Below, piece by piece: positions 6,301 through 14,421 of a stretch of 18,073 nucleotides of DNA. Source of the stretch: Darwinimomas sp045600945 (lineage in GTDB: Bacteria; Bacillota; Clostridia; Lachnospirales; Lachnospiraceae). Both the position numbers and the translations under genes were made by a program. The stretch is taken from the NCBI GenBank assembly GCA_045600945.1, contig JAZRYX010000003.1, forward strand, positions 1-18,073, in the 5' to 3' direction. Each line of letters starts with the position of its first letter. The stretch's first letter is position 1. The notes below the pieces were generated by a model, which searched no databases, had not been told where the DNA came from, and worked only from the letters and a program-made list of their open reading frames with translations.

Positions 6301-7407
6301 ATGAAACTTATATTTAAAAAAGAAAATATTATGAATGCAATAAACATAGTTTCAAGAGCAATTCCTACCAGAACTACTAATCCTATTCTTGAATGTATAT
6401 TATTTGATGCATCATCTGAAATAAAACTTGTAGCCAATGATATGGACCTTGGAATAGAAACAACAGTAGAAGGGGAAATAAAAGAAAAAGGAAAAATAGC
6501 ATTAGATGCAAAACTTATAAATGAAATTATAAGAAAAGCTGATTCGAATGATAGCTATATAGAAATTGAAAGTGATTCATCCTATTTAACAACAATAAAA
6601 GCTGATAATTCATTATTTAAAATTCAGGGAAGAGATGGTGAAGAATTTCCTTATCTTCCATACATTGAGAAAAATAATTATATAAGTATATCTCAATTCA
6701 CATTAAAAGAAGTTGTAAGACAAACCATCTTTTCGGCAGCAGTAAATGATAATAATAAAATGATGGGTGGGGAGTTTATAGAAGTTAAATCAGATAAGGT
6801 AAGATTTACAACTCTTGACGGACACAGAATATCAATAAGAAACATTAATATGAAAGAATATTACGGAGATGAAAAAGCAATTGTTCCTGTAAGAAGTTTA
6901 AATGAAATAAGTAAAATAGTTTCAGGAGATAATGAAAAAGAACTATTAATATACTTCAGTAAAAATCATTTATTATTTGAATTTGATAATACAAAAGTTG
7001 TATGTGGAATAATCAACGGAGAATACTTCAAGATTGATCACATGCTTTCAAAAGATTGTGAAACAAAAATAGTTGTAAATAAAAATGAATTAATAAGCTA
7101 TATAGACAGATCTATGATTTTTATCAGAGAGAATGATCATAAACCTATCATATTGAATATTAATGAATCAAATTTGAATATAAGTATAAAATCTTCCTTT
7201 GGAACAATGGATGGAGACATATTATGTCATAAAGAGGGTAAAAATATAAAGATTGCATTTAATCCTAAATTTTTAATAGATGCTCTTCGTGCTATAGATG
7301 ATGAAGAAGTTAATTTATATTTCACCAATGCAAAAGCTCCATGTTTTATAAGAGATGATGAGGAAAAATATATTTATCTGATATTACCGGTTAATTTTGT
7401 TGATTAA
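6301..7407 (+). CDS. dnaN: DNA polymerase III sliding clamp (beta subunit)
   Basis: The beta clamp forms a dimeric ring on DNA and tethers the replicative polymerase and other partners. The 368-residue product matches the three-domain clamp in length and landmarks: MKLIFKKENIMNAINIVSRA at the N-terminus, GRDGEEFPYLP in the middle, FTTLDGHRIS for the usual T-x-DGHR motif, and VRSLNEIS. AGGAG (6290-6294) lies 6 nt before the ATG. It ends ILPVNFVD, where most bacterial clamps have ILPVR, so the conserved Arg of the partner-binding pocket is replaced by Asn. It is the most AT-rich gene in the window (two 60-base stretches counted at 20% and 22% GC). It lies 153 nt after dnaA and 2 nt before recF. 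Confidence 0.98.
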   Translation: MKLIFKKENIMNAINIVSRAIPTRTTNPILECILFDASSEIKLVANDMDLGIETTVEGEIKEKGKIALDAKLINEIIRKADSNDSYIEIESDSSYLTTIKADNSLFKIQGRDGEEFPYLPYIEKNNYISISQFTLKEVVRQTIFSAAVNDNNKMMGGEFIEVKSDKVRFTTLDGHRISIRNINMKEYYGDEKAIVPVRSLNEISKIVSGDNEKELLIYFSKNHLLFEFDNTKVVCGIINGEYFKIDHMLSKDCETKIVVNKNELISYIDRSMIFIRENDHKPIILNINESNLNISIKSSFGTMDGDILCHKEGKNIKIAFNPKFLIDALRAIDDEEVNLYFTNAKAPCFIRDDEEKYIYLILPVNFVD

Positions 7408-7409
7408 AA

Positions 7410-8477
7410 TTGTTTATTGAATCTTTAGAATTAAATAACTACAGAAATTATAAAGACTTAAATATATCTTTTGATAAAAAAACAAATCTTCTTTACGGAG
7501 ATAATGCACAGGGTAAAACAAACATCCTTGAATCAATATATGTATGTGCGACAACAAAATCACACAGAGGGTCGAAGGATAAAGAACTTATTAATTTCAA
7601 TAATGATGAATCACATATAAGGGTAAAATATGTAAAAAACAATTTACCGTATGTGATTGATATGCATCTCAAAAAAAATCACACCAAAGGTATAGCTGTA
7701 AATGGAGTGGTTATTAAAAAGGCAAGTGAACTTTTCGGAAAAATTAATGTTGTATGTTTTTCACCTGAAGACTTAAATATCATAAAAGAAGGGCCGGCTG
7801 AAAGAAGAAAGTTCGTTGATATGGAACTTTGTCAACTTAACCATATATATGTGAGTTCACTTATCAACTATAATAAAGTCCTTATCCAAAAAAACAGTGT
7901 ATTAAAGGAAGCATATAAAACAAGAGAAATAAACGATATCCTTGATATTTATGATGAACAATTAAAAAAATACGGAAGAGAAGTATTTGAAATTCGCGAG
8001 AAATATATAAACGAACTTAATCCCATTATTAAAAATATACATTTTAATATGTCAGATGGAAAAGAAATTCTTAAGCTTGTATATGAAAAATGTGAGATAA
8101 AGGATAACAGAAATGATGAAATAAGAGCAAAAACCACATTAAGCGGTCCTCACAGAGACGATATATCTTTTTTTCTGAATGACGTAGATTTAAGAAAATT
8201 CGGATCGCAGGGACAACAAAGAACAGCCGCACTTTCATTGAAACTGGCTGAAATAGAGATGGTAAAAAATAACATTAACGATTATCCGATATTACTTCTT
8301 GATGATGTATTAAGTGAACTCGATACAGGAAGACAAAACAAACTTCTCAGTGAAATAGATAATATTCAAACAATTATCACATGTACCGGTATCGAGGAGT
8401 TTATAAATAGAAATTTTGACATTGCTAAAAAAATGTTTGTAAAAAATGCAAAAGTTACATTGGTGGAGGCTACGTAA
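7410..8477 (+). CDS. recF: DNA replication and repair protein RecF
   Basis: RecF is an SMC-like ATPase that, with RecO and RecR, loads RecA at single-strand gaps. The 355-residue product has Walker A GDNAQGKT at 30-37, the signature region LSGPHRDD at 244-251, FGSQGQQRT at 264-272, and Walker B LLLDDVLSELD at 295-305. The start is TTG at 7410. It gives the canonical N-terminus MFIESLELNNYRNY, and no ATG exists nearby. No Shine-Dalgarno sequence is visible and the gap to the dnaN stop is 2 nt, so translation probably depends on coupling to dnaN. The stop overlaps the gyrB ATG by one base. The small S4-domain gene often found between dnaN and recF in Firmicutes is absent. Confidence 0.97.
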   Translation: MFIESLELNNYRNYKDLNISFDKKTNLLYGDNAQGKTNILESIYVCATTKSHRGSKDKELINFNNDESHIRVKYVKNNLPYVIDMHLKKNHTKGIAVNGVVIKKASELFGKINVVCFSPEDLNIIKEGPAERRKFVDMELCQLNHIYVSSLINYNKVLIQKNSVLKEAYKTREINDILDIYDEQLKKYGREVFEIREKYINELNPIIKNIHFNMSDGKEILKLVYEKCEIKDNRNDEIRAKTTLSGPHRDDISFFLNDVDLRKFGSQGQQRTAALSLKLAEIEMVKNNINDYPILLLDDVLSELDTGRQNKLLSEIDNIQTIITCTGIEEFINRNFDIAKKMFVKNAKVTLVEAT

Positions 8478-10384
8478 TGAGCGAATATAATGCCGAACAA
8501 ATACAGATACTTGAAGGTCTTGAAGCTGTTAGAAGACGTCCCGGTATGTATATAGGAACAACTTCTTTGAGAGGACTTCATCATCTGGTTTATGAGATAG
8601 TAGATAACTCGGTTGACGAATCTCTTGCCGGATTTTGTAATGAAATAAAAGTAACGATCAATCCTGATAATTCCATCACCGTAAATGATAACGGCCGTGG
8701 AATTCCTGTTGATATACAGAAGAAAGCCGGGAAGCCTGCTGTCGAAGTAGTGTTTACGGTACTTCATGCCGGCGGAAAATTCGGTGGTGGGGGATATAAA
8801 GTATCAGGAGGTCTTCACGGAGTAGGTGCATCTGTAGTTAATGCACTCTCGGAGTGGCTGATAGTTAAAGTATTTAAAGACGGTAAAATATACCAGATGA
8901 AATTTGAAAGAGGAAAGACCGTTGAAGAAATTCATGTAATCGGGACATGTGATGAGGATCTGCATGGAACGGAAGTTCAATTTCTTCCGGACAAGGAAAT
9001 TTTTGAAGAAACTATTTATGATTTCGGAACTTTGAGAACCCGTCTTCGTGAGACGGCATTCCTTACAAAGGGTCTTCGCATCGAACTGGTAGATAAAAGA
9101 GTAGATCCTGAGCGCAGCGAGTCGTTTTGCTACGAAGGAGGAATAAAGGAATTTGTCGGATATCTTAACAAGGGTACAACACCTCTCTACGATGATGTTA
9201 TATATTGTGAGGGTGAAAAAAACAAAGTACTTGTTGAGGTAGCATTTCAACATAATGACGGGTATAACGAGGGAATATATTCTTTTGTAAACAATATAAA
9301 TACTCCTGAAGGAGGCATGCATTTAACCGGTTTTAAAAATGCTCTTACAAAAACCATAAATGATTATGCAAGGAAAAATAAATTTCTCAAAGAAAACGAA
9401 GAAGGTCTTTCCGGAGAAGATATCAGAGAGGGTATTACTGCAATAATAAGCGTAAAGGTTGAAGAACCTCAGTTTGAAGGACAGACAAAACAGAAACTCG
9501 GAAATTCGGAAGCACAGACTGCGGTCAACGCAATTATGTCGGAACAGCTGACATATTATCTTGAACAAAATCCGAAAGTTGCAAAAATAATATGTGAGAA
9601 ATCAGTTCAATCTCAGAGAGCAAGAAATGCCGCACGTCATGCAAGAGACTTAACCAGACGCAAGTCTGCGTTGGAGACAAGTAAACTTCCCGGCAAACTT
9701 CAGGATTGCACAGAGAGAGATCCTTCCAAGTGTGAGATTTTTATCGTCGAGGGAGACTCTGCTTTAGGTCCGGCAAAAAACTGCAGAGATGTTAAATATC
9801 AGGCTGTTATGCCGATAAGAGGAAAGATTCTTAACGTAGAAAAAGCGCGTGTTGATAAGATATATGCCAATGAAGAGATTCAAGGGATGATCACTGCGTT
9901 CGGAACAGGTATTCATGACGATTTTGATATATCAAAACTTCGTTATAACAAAATCATCATCATGAGCGATGCTGATGTTGACGGAGCACATATCGCTACA
10001 CTTATGCTCACATTCATCTATCGTTTTATGCCGGATCTTATAAAAGAAGGACATGTATTCCTGGCGCAGCCACCGCTATATTATGTAAGAAAGAACGGAA
10101 AACTTTTCTATGCATACAGCGACGAAGAAAGAGACCGACTTCTTGAAGAAGTAGGAAAGAATGCAGATGTTCAAAGATTCAAAGGTTTGGGTGAAATGGA
10201 AGACCAGGAGCTGTCGGAAACAACCATGGATCCGGAAACAAGAACTCTTCTTCGTGTAAATATGGATGAGGATGCAAAGTCGGAACTTGATCTTACATTT
10301 ACGACTCTGATGGGAGATCAGGTTGAACCGAGAAGAGTATTTATCGAAGAGAACGCAAAATATGTTACAAACCTTGATGTATAA
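8477..10384 (+). CDS. gyrB: DNA gyrase subunit B
   Basis: GyrB supplies the ATPase and the TOPRIM part of the DNA cleavage site of gyrase, which introduces negative supercoils. The 635-residue product has the GHKL ATPase motifs DNGRGIP at 71-77 and GGLHGVG at 111-117, a transducer domain, and a TOPRIM domain with catalytic Glu425 in EGDSA and Asp498, Asp500 and Asp502 in DADVDGAH. QRFKGLGEM and a normal C-terminus follow. Length is typical of the short Firmicute form. GGAGG (8465-8469) lies 7 nt before the ATG, which overlaps the recF stop (TAATG). The loop after EGDSA reads LGPAKNCRDV where most GyrB have GGSAKQGRDR. Position next to gyrA and in the dnaA operon favours GyrB over ParE. Confidence 0.96.
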   Translation: MSEYNAEQIQILEGLEAVRRRPGMYIGTTSLRGLHHLVYEIVDNSVDESLAGFCNEIKVTINPDNSITVNDNGRGIPVDIQKKAGKPAVEVVFTVLHAGGKFGGGGYKVSGGLHGVGASVVNALSEWLIVKVFKDGKIYQMKFERGKTVEEIHVIGTCDEDLHGTEVQFLPDKEIFEETIYDFGTLRTRLRETAFLTKGLRIELVDKRVDPERSESFCYEGGIKEFVGYLNKGTTPLYDDVIYCEGEKNKVLVEVAFQHNDGYNEGIYSFVNNINTPEGGMHLTGFKNALTKTINDYARKNKFLKENEEGLSGEDIREGITAIISVKVEEPQFEGQTKQKLGNSEAQTAVNAIMSEQLTYYLEQNPKVAKIICEKSVQSQRARNAARHARDLTRRKSALETSKLPGKLQDCTERDPSKCEIFIVEGDSALGPAKNCRDVKYQAVMPIRGKILNVEKARVDKIYANEEIQGMITAFGTGIHDDFDISKLRYNKIIIMSDADVDGAHIATLMLTFIYRFMPDLIKEGHVFLAQPPLYYVRKNGKLFYAYSDEERDRLLEEVGKNADVQRFKGLGEMEDQELSETTMDPETRTLLRVNMDEDAKSELDLTFTTLMGDQVEPRRVFIEENAKYVTNLDV

Positions 10385-10395
10385 AGGATAAAAAT

Positions 10396-12924
10396 ATGGA
10401 ACCTAATACATATGACAAAATAAAAGATGTAGATTTGCGAAGCACGATGGAAAGCAATTATATCGATTATGCCATGAGTGTAATCGTTGCAAGAGCTCTT
10501 CCCGACGTTAGAGACGGTCTGAAACCTGTACAGAGAAGGATACTGTACGCAGCCATGAAAATGGGTGCTACCGCAGATAAGAAAACAAAAAAATGTGCAA
10601 CCATAGTCGGAGAGACGATGGGTCATTATCACCCACACGGTGATTCTTCCATATACGGAGCACTGGTATACATGGGGCAGCCATGGTCTTTAAGATACCC
10701 GCTTATAGAGAAACAGGGCAATTTCGGTTCGGAAGACGGAGATTCCCCGGCCGCATCACGTTATACGGAAGGTAAGCTGTCAAAACTCGCCATGGAGATG
10801 ATGGAAGGCATAGGAAAGGACACAGTTGATTTTGTTCCCAATTTCTCTAACGAGCAGGGATACGATGAGCCGTCCATACTTCCGTCACAGATTCCGAATA
10901 TTCTCGTAAACGGAACAACGGGTATAGCAGTCGGTATGGCTACAAATATGCCACCGCACAACTTAAGAGAAATAATTTCCGCCGCAGTACTGATGATAGA
11001 TAACAGAATCACAGAAGACAGAGAGACGGATCTTTCGGAAATAATGCAGATTGTAAATGGGCCAGATTTCCCGACAGGTGCCATGATACTCGGAACTCGT
11101 GGAATTACGGATGCATATAAGACTGGTCGCGGAAAGATCAAGATGCGCGCCATCTGTGAGATAGATGAACTTCCAAACGGAAAGCATACCATCACAGTTA
11201 AGGAACTTCCGTATTTGGTTTATCGTTCAAATGTAATCAAGAACATCGCAGATCTGGTTAATGATAAACGTATCGAAGGCATCTCTGATGTAAAGGATAT
11301 TTTCGGAAAAGGATCCGAAAACAAGATACTTATCGAACTCAAGAGGGATGCCAATCCTCAGGTAGTGCTCAATCAGCTTTACAAGCATACGCAGCTGCAG
11401 AGTACATTCGGTGTAAATAATCTCTGTATCGTCAGAGGAGAGCCGAAGACACTTAATTTAAAACAGATACTTGAAGAGTATCTGAAGCATCAGGAAAATG
11501 TTATCACGCGCCGCACGAGATACGATCTTAAAAAGGCACAGGATCGTGCACATATCCTGGAAGGATTCTTAAAGGCAATCGATAACATTGACGAAGTCAT
11601 CACCATTATAAGAAAATCTGAAGATACTGAATCGGCAAAGGCAAATCTTATTGCAAGATTCGGATTTTCAGATGTTCAGGCTCAGGCCATAGTAGATATG
11701 CGTCTTAAGGCACTCACAGGGCTTGAGAGACGAAAAGTCGAAGAAGAATACACAAATCTTCAGATCAGGATCAAAGAGCTTACGGCTATTCTTGAAGACA
11801 GGAAACTTCTTTTGGGAGTAATTCGAAAAGAGATTCAGGAGATAGCAGATAAGTACGGAGACGGCAGAAAAACAAGAATCGAAATAGACGATTCCGAGCT
11901 CGAGGATGAAGATCTAATTTCCGACGATGATGTAATAATCACCATGACGAATAAGGGATATATAAAGAGGATGAGCCCGGATAATTTCAAGGCGCAAAAC
12001 AGAGGCGGTAAAGGCATTCGGGGTATGGCTACAATAGAAGATGATTTCATTTCGGATATCATTACGACCACGGCTCATCACTATATAAATTTCTTTACCA
12101 ATCAGGGAAGAGTATACAGACTGCGTACATTCCAGATTCCCGAGGCATCAAGAACAGCCAGGGGCATAGCGATTGTCAATCTCCTTCCGCTTCAGCCGGG
12201 AGAAAGAGTAACAGCAATGGTACCGGTCAATGAGTACGGAGATGACGGATATCTGTTCATGGCTACAAAGCTCGGTGTAGTTAAAAAGGTTGAGATAGCG
12301 AAGATGCAGAACGTACGTAAGTCGGGACTTATCGCAATCGGTCTTCGAGAAGGTGATGAACTTATTGATGTTAAATCGACAGACGGAAATCAGGATGTCA
12401 TCATGGTTTCGAAAAAAGGTCAGGCCATCATGTTCAACGAGACTGAAGTCAGAGATATGGGAAGAGGAGCAAGCGGAGTAAGAGGAATGAAACTCCACGC
12501 CGGAGATGAAGTTGTAGGAATGCAGCTTTGCATACAGGGCGAGTACCTGCTCGTTGTTTCGGAACTTGGTATGGGTAAGAGAACCAGACTTGAAGAATTT
12601 GCCGGACAAAAGAGAGGCGGATTAGGTCTGAGATGCTATAAAGTAACGGAAAAGACGGGAAATCTTATCGGAGCAAAACTTATCAACGAGGACAGAGACA
12701 TACTTCTTATGACCAACGAAGGCGTTCTGATCAGAATAAATGTTAATGATATTTCGGTAATCGGCAGGAACACATCCGGTGTTAAACTGATGAATATAGA
12801 TCGGGAATCCAACGTCAGAGTAGCGGGCTTCACAAAGATGACTTTGAGTAAAAATGATGATTCTACAGAGCAGGAAGAGGAGACGGCATACGACGAATCA
12901 TCAACAGAAGATATAACAGAGTAA
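10396..12924 (+). CDS. gyrA: DNA gyrase subunit A
   Basis: GyrA carries the tyrosine that cuts DNA and the C-terminal domain that wraps it. The 842-residue product has a winged-helix region with HYHPHGDSSIYG at about 77-88, catalytic Arg122-Tyr123 in SRYTEGKL, the tower and coiled-coil domains, and a beta-pinwheel domain. The pinwheel contains the GyrA-box NRGGKGIRGM, which separates it from ParC. The tail is acidic (EQEEETAYDESSTEDITE), as in other gyrases. The ATG lies 11 nt after the gyrB stop with a modest AAAGGATA upstream. Gly88 occupies the place of E. coli Asp87, and Tyr92, Gly94 and Ser121 also depart from the usual sequence around the cleavage site. Identity as GyrA is firm. Confidence 0.96.
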   Translation: MEPNTYDKIKDVDLRSTMESNYIDYAMSVIVARALPDVRDGLKPVQRRILYAAMKMGATADKKTKKCATIVGETMGHYHPHGDSSIYGALVYMGQPWSLRYPLIEKQGNFGSEDGDSPAASRYTEGKLSKLAMEMMEGIGKDTVDFVPNFSNEQGYDEPSILPSQIPNILVNGTTGIAVGMATNMPPHNLREIISAAVLMIDNRITEDRETDLSEIMQIVNGPDFPTGAMILGTRGITDAYKTGRGKIKMRAICEIDELPNGKHTITVKELPYLVYRSNVIKNIADLVNDKRIEGISDVKDIFGKGSENKILIELKRDANPQVVLNQLYKHTQLQSTFGVNNLCIVRGEPKTLNLKQILEEYLKHQENVITRRTRYDLKKAQDRAHILEGFLKAIDNIDEVITIIRKSEDTESAKANLIARFGFSDVQAQAIVDMRLKALTGLERRKVEEEYTNLQIRIKELTAILEDRKLLLGVIRKEIQEIADKYGDGRKTRIEIDDSELEDEDLISDDDVIITMTNKGYIKRMSPDNFKAQNRGGKGIRGMATIEDDFISDIITTTAHHYINFFTNQGRVYRLRTFQIPEASRTARGIAIVNLLPLQPGERVTAMVPVNEYGDDGYLFMATKLGVVKKVEIAKMQNVRKSGLIAIGLREGDELIDVKSTDGNQDVIMVSKKGQAIMFNETEVRDMGRGASGVRGMKLHAGDEVVGMQLCIQGEYLLVVSELGMGKRTRLEEFAGQKRGGLGLRCYKVTEKTGNLIGAKLINEDRDILLMTNEGVLIRINVNDISVIGRNTSGVKLMNIDRESNVRVAGFTKMTLSKNDDSTEQEEETAYDESSTEDITE

Positions 12925-12951
12925 AGTCTGAAAAAAAACAGGAGGCAAAAA

Positions 12952-14421
12952 ATGTATTATCTGGGTATTGATTTGGGAACATCATCAACCAAGTTTCTGT
13001 TAGTGGACGAGAATGGAAGCATCATCAAAGAACTGACAAAAGAATATGAACTAATCTTTCCTCATCCGGGGTGGAGCGAGCAGCTCCCGAGTGACTGGTG
13101 GAAAGCCTGCACGGAAGGAATACCGGAGCTTCTCAAAGGAGTTGATGCTTCACAGATAGCAGGAATCGGCTGCGGTGGACAGATGCACGGACTGGTTGCA
13201 CTGGACGAGAAGGATAATGTTATCCGCCCCGCAATTCTATGGAACGACGGACGTACGTTTGAAGAAGTTGATTATCTTAACCACGAGATAGGAAAAGAAA
13301 AATTAAGCGAATATACGGCAAACATCGCTTTTGCCGGATTCACAGCTCCAAAGATCCTTTGGATGAAGACAAACGAGCCTGAGAATTATGCAAAGATAGC
13401 TAAAATTATGCTACCGAAGGATTACATCAACTTCATGCTTACAGGAGTACACAGCTGTGATTACTCGGATGCATCAGGCATGCTTCTTCTTGATGTAAAG
13501 AACAAGAAATGGTCTAAAGAAATGATGGATATCTGCGGACTTAATGATTCACAGATGCCGAAGCTTTTCGAGAGTTATGAAGTAATAGGAACAGTCAAAC
13601 CTGAAATCGCCGAGTTGCTCAAAATCCCGCAGGCAAAAGTTGTCGCAGGTGCAGGAGACAATGCCGCGGCAGCAGTCGGAACAGGTACAGTAGGAGCCGG
13701 CGGATGCAATCTTTCTGTCGGAACATCGGGAACGCTGTTTATATCATCCGATAAATTCGGAGTTGATCCGTATAATGCACTTCACAGTTTCGATCATGCC
13801 GACGGCGGTTATCACCTTATGGCGTGCATGCTTTCAGCAGCATCATGTAATCACTGGTTTGTTAAACAGATTTTAGGCGCTGAAGGATTCACGGAACAGG
13901 ATGCCATCACAGATGAGATGATGGGGAACAATCATGTGTTCTTCCTGCCATATCTTATGGGAGAGAGAAGTCCTATCAATGATACGGATGCGAGAGGAAC
14001 ATTTACAGGTATAACAATGGACACAAACAGACTCGATATGATTCTTGCCGTATATGAAGGAGTTGCATTTGCGATTCGAGATTCTTTTGAAATTGCAAAA
14101 AGTCTCGGTATAGACATCAAGAGATCCAATATCTGCGGAGGAGGAGCAAAGAGTATCCAGTGGAAGAAAGTATTTGCAAATATTCTCGGAATACCGCTTG
14201 ATATGGTCAAGACAGAACAGGGTCCGGGTTATGGCGCTGCTATACTTGCAATGGTAGGAACAGGCTTATATCCGTCTGTGCAGGCTGCATGCGATGATCT
14301 CATTGAGATAGCATCAACAATCGAACCGGATCCGGAAATCACTGCAAGATATAACGAAGCATATAAGAAGTACAAAGAGATTTATCCGGCACTTAAACCG
14401 GTATTCAAGAAGATTAAATGA
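12952..14421 (+). CDS. xylB: Xylulokinase-like FGGY carbohydrate kinase
   Basis: This FGGY-family kinase probably phosphorylates D-xylulose to xylulose 5-phosphate for the pentose phosphate pathway. The 489-residue product has the N-terminal phosphate-binding motif GIDLGTSSTK with Asp7, GQMHG at 76-80, RPAILWNDGRT, LPKDYINFMLTG, SDASGMLLLDV, and AGAGDNAAAAVG with the likely catalytic base Asp236. A C-terminal GGGAKS motif follows. These fit XylB better than glycerol, ribulo- or gluconate kinases, although substrate within FGGY cannot be fixed by reading. GGAGG (12941-12945) lies 6 nt before the ATG. It sits only 27 nt behind gyrA with no visible terminator, and its stop overlaps the next gene's start as ATGA. 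GC content is like gyrA, not like dnaN. Confidence 0.87.
   Translation: MYYLGIDLGTSSTKFLLVDENGSIIKELTKEYELIFPHPGWSEQLPSDWWKACTEGIPELLKGVDASQIAGIGCGGQMHGLVALDEKDNVIRPAILWNDGRTFEEVDYLNHEIGKEKLSEYTANIAFAGFTAPKILWMKTNEPENYAKIAKIMLPKDYINFMLTGVHSCDYSDASGMLLLDVKNKKWSKEMMDICGLNDSQMPKLFESYEVIGTVKPEIAELLKIPQAKVVAGAGDNAAAAVGTGTVGAGGCNLSVGTSGTLFISSDKFGVDPYNALHSFDHADGGYHLMACMLSAASCNHWFVKQILGAEGFTEQDAITDEMMGNNHVFFLPYLMGERSPINDTDARGTFTGITMDTNRLDMILAVYEGVAFAIRDSFEIAKSLGIDIKRSNICGGGAKSIQWKKVFANILGIPLDMVKTEQGPGYGAAILAMVGTGLYPSVQAACDDLIEIASTIEPDPEITARYNEAYKKYKEIYPALKPVFKKIK

Noticed and set aside
8477..12924. Identity as ParE/ParC (topoisomerase IV) instead of gyrase
   Set aside because: Position directly after recF, the GyrA-box NRGGKG, the acidic GyrA tail and the 842-residue length all favour gyrase despite divergent core residues.
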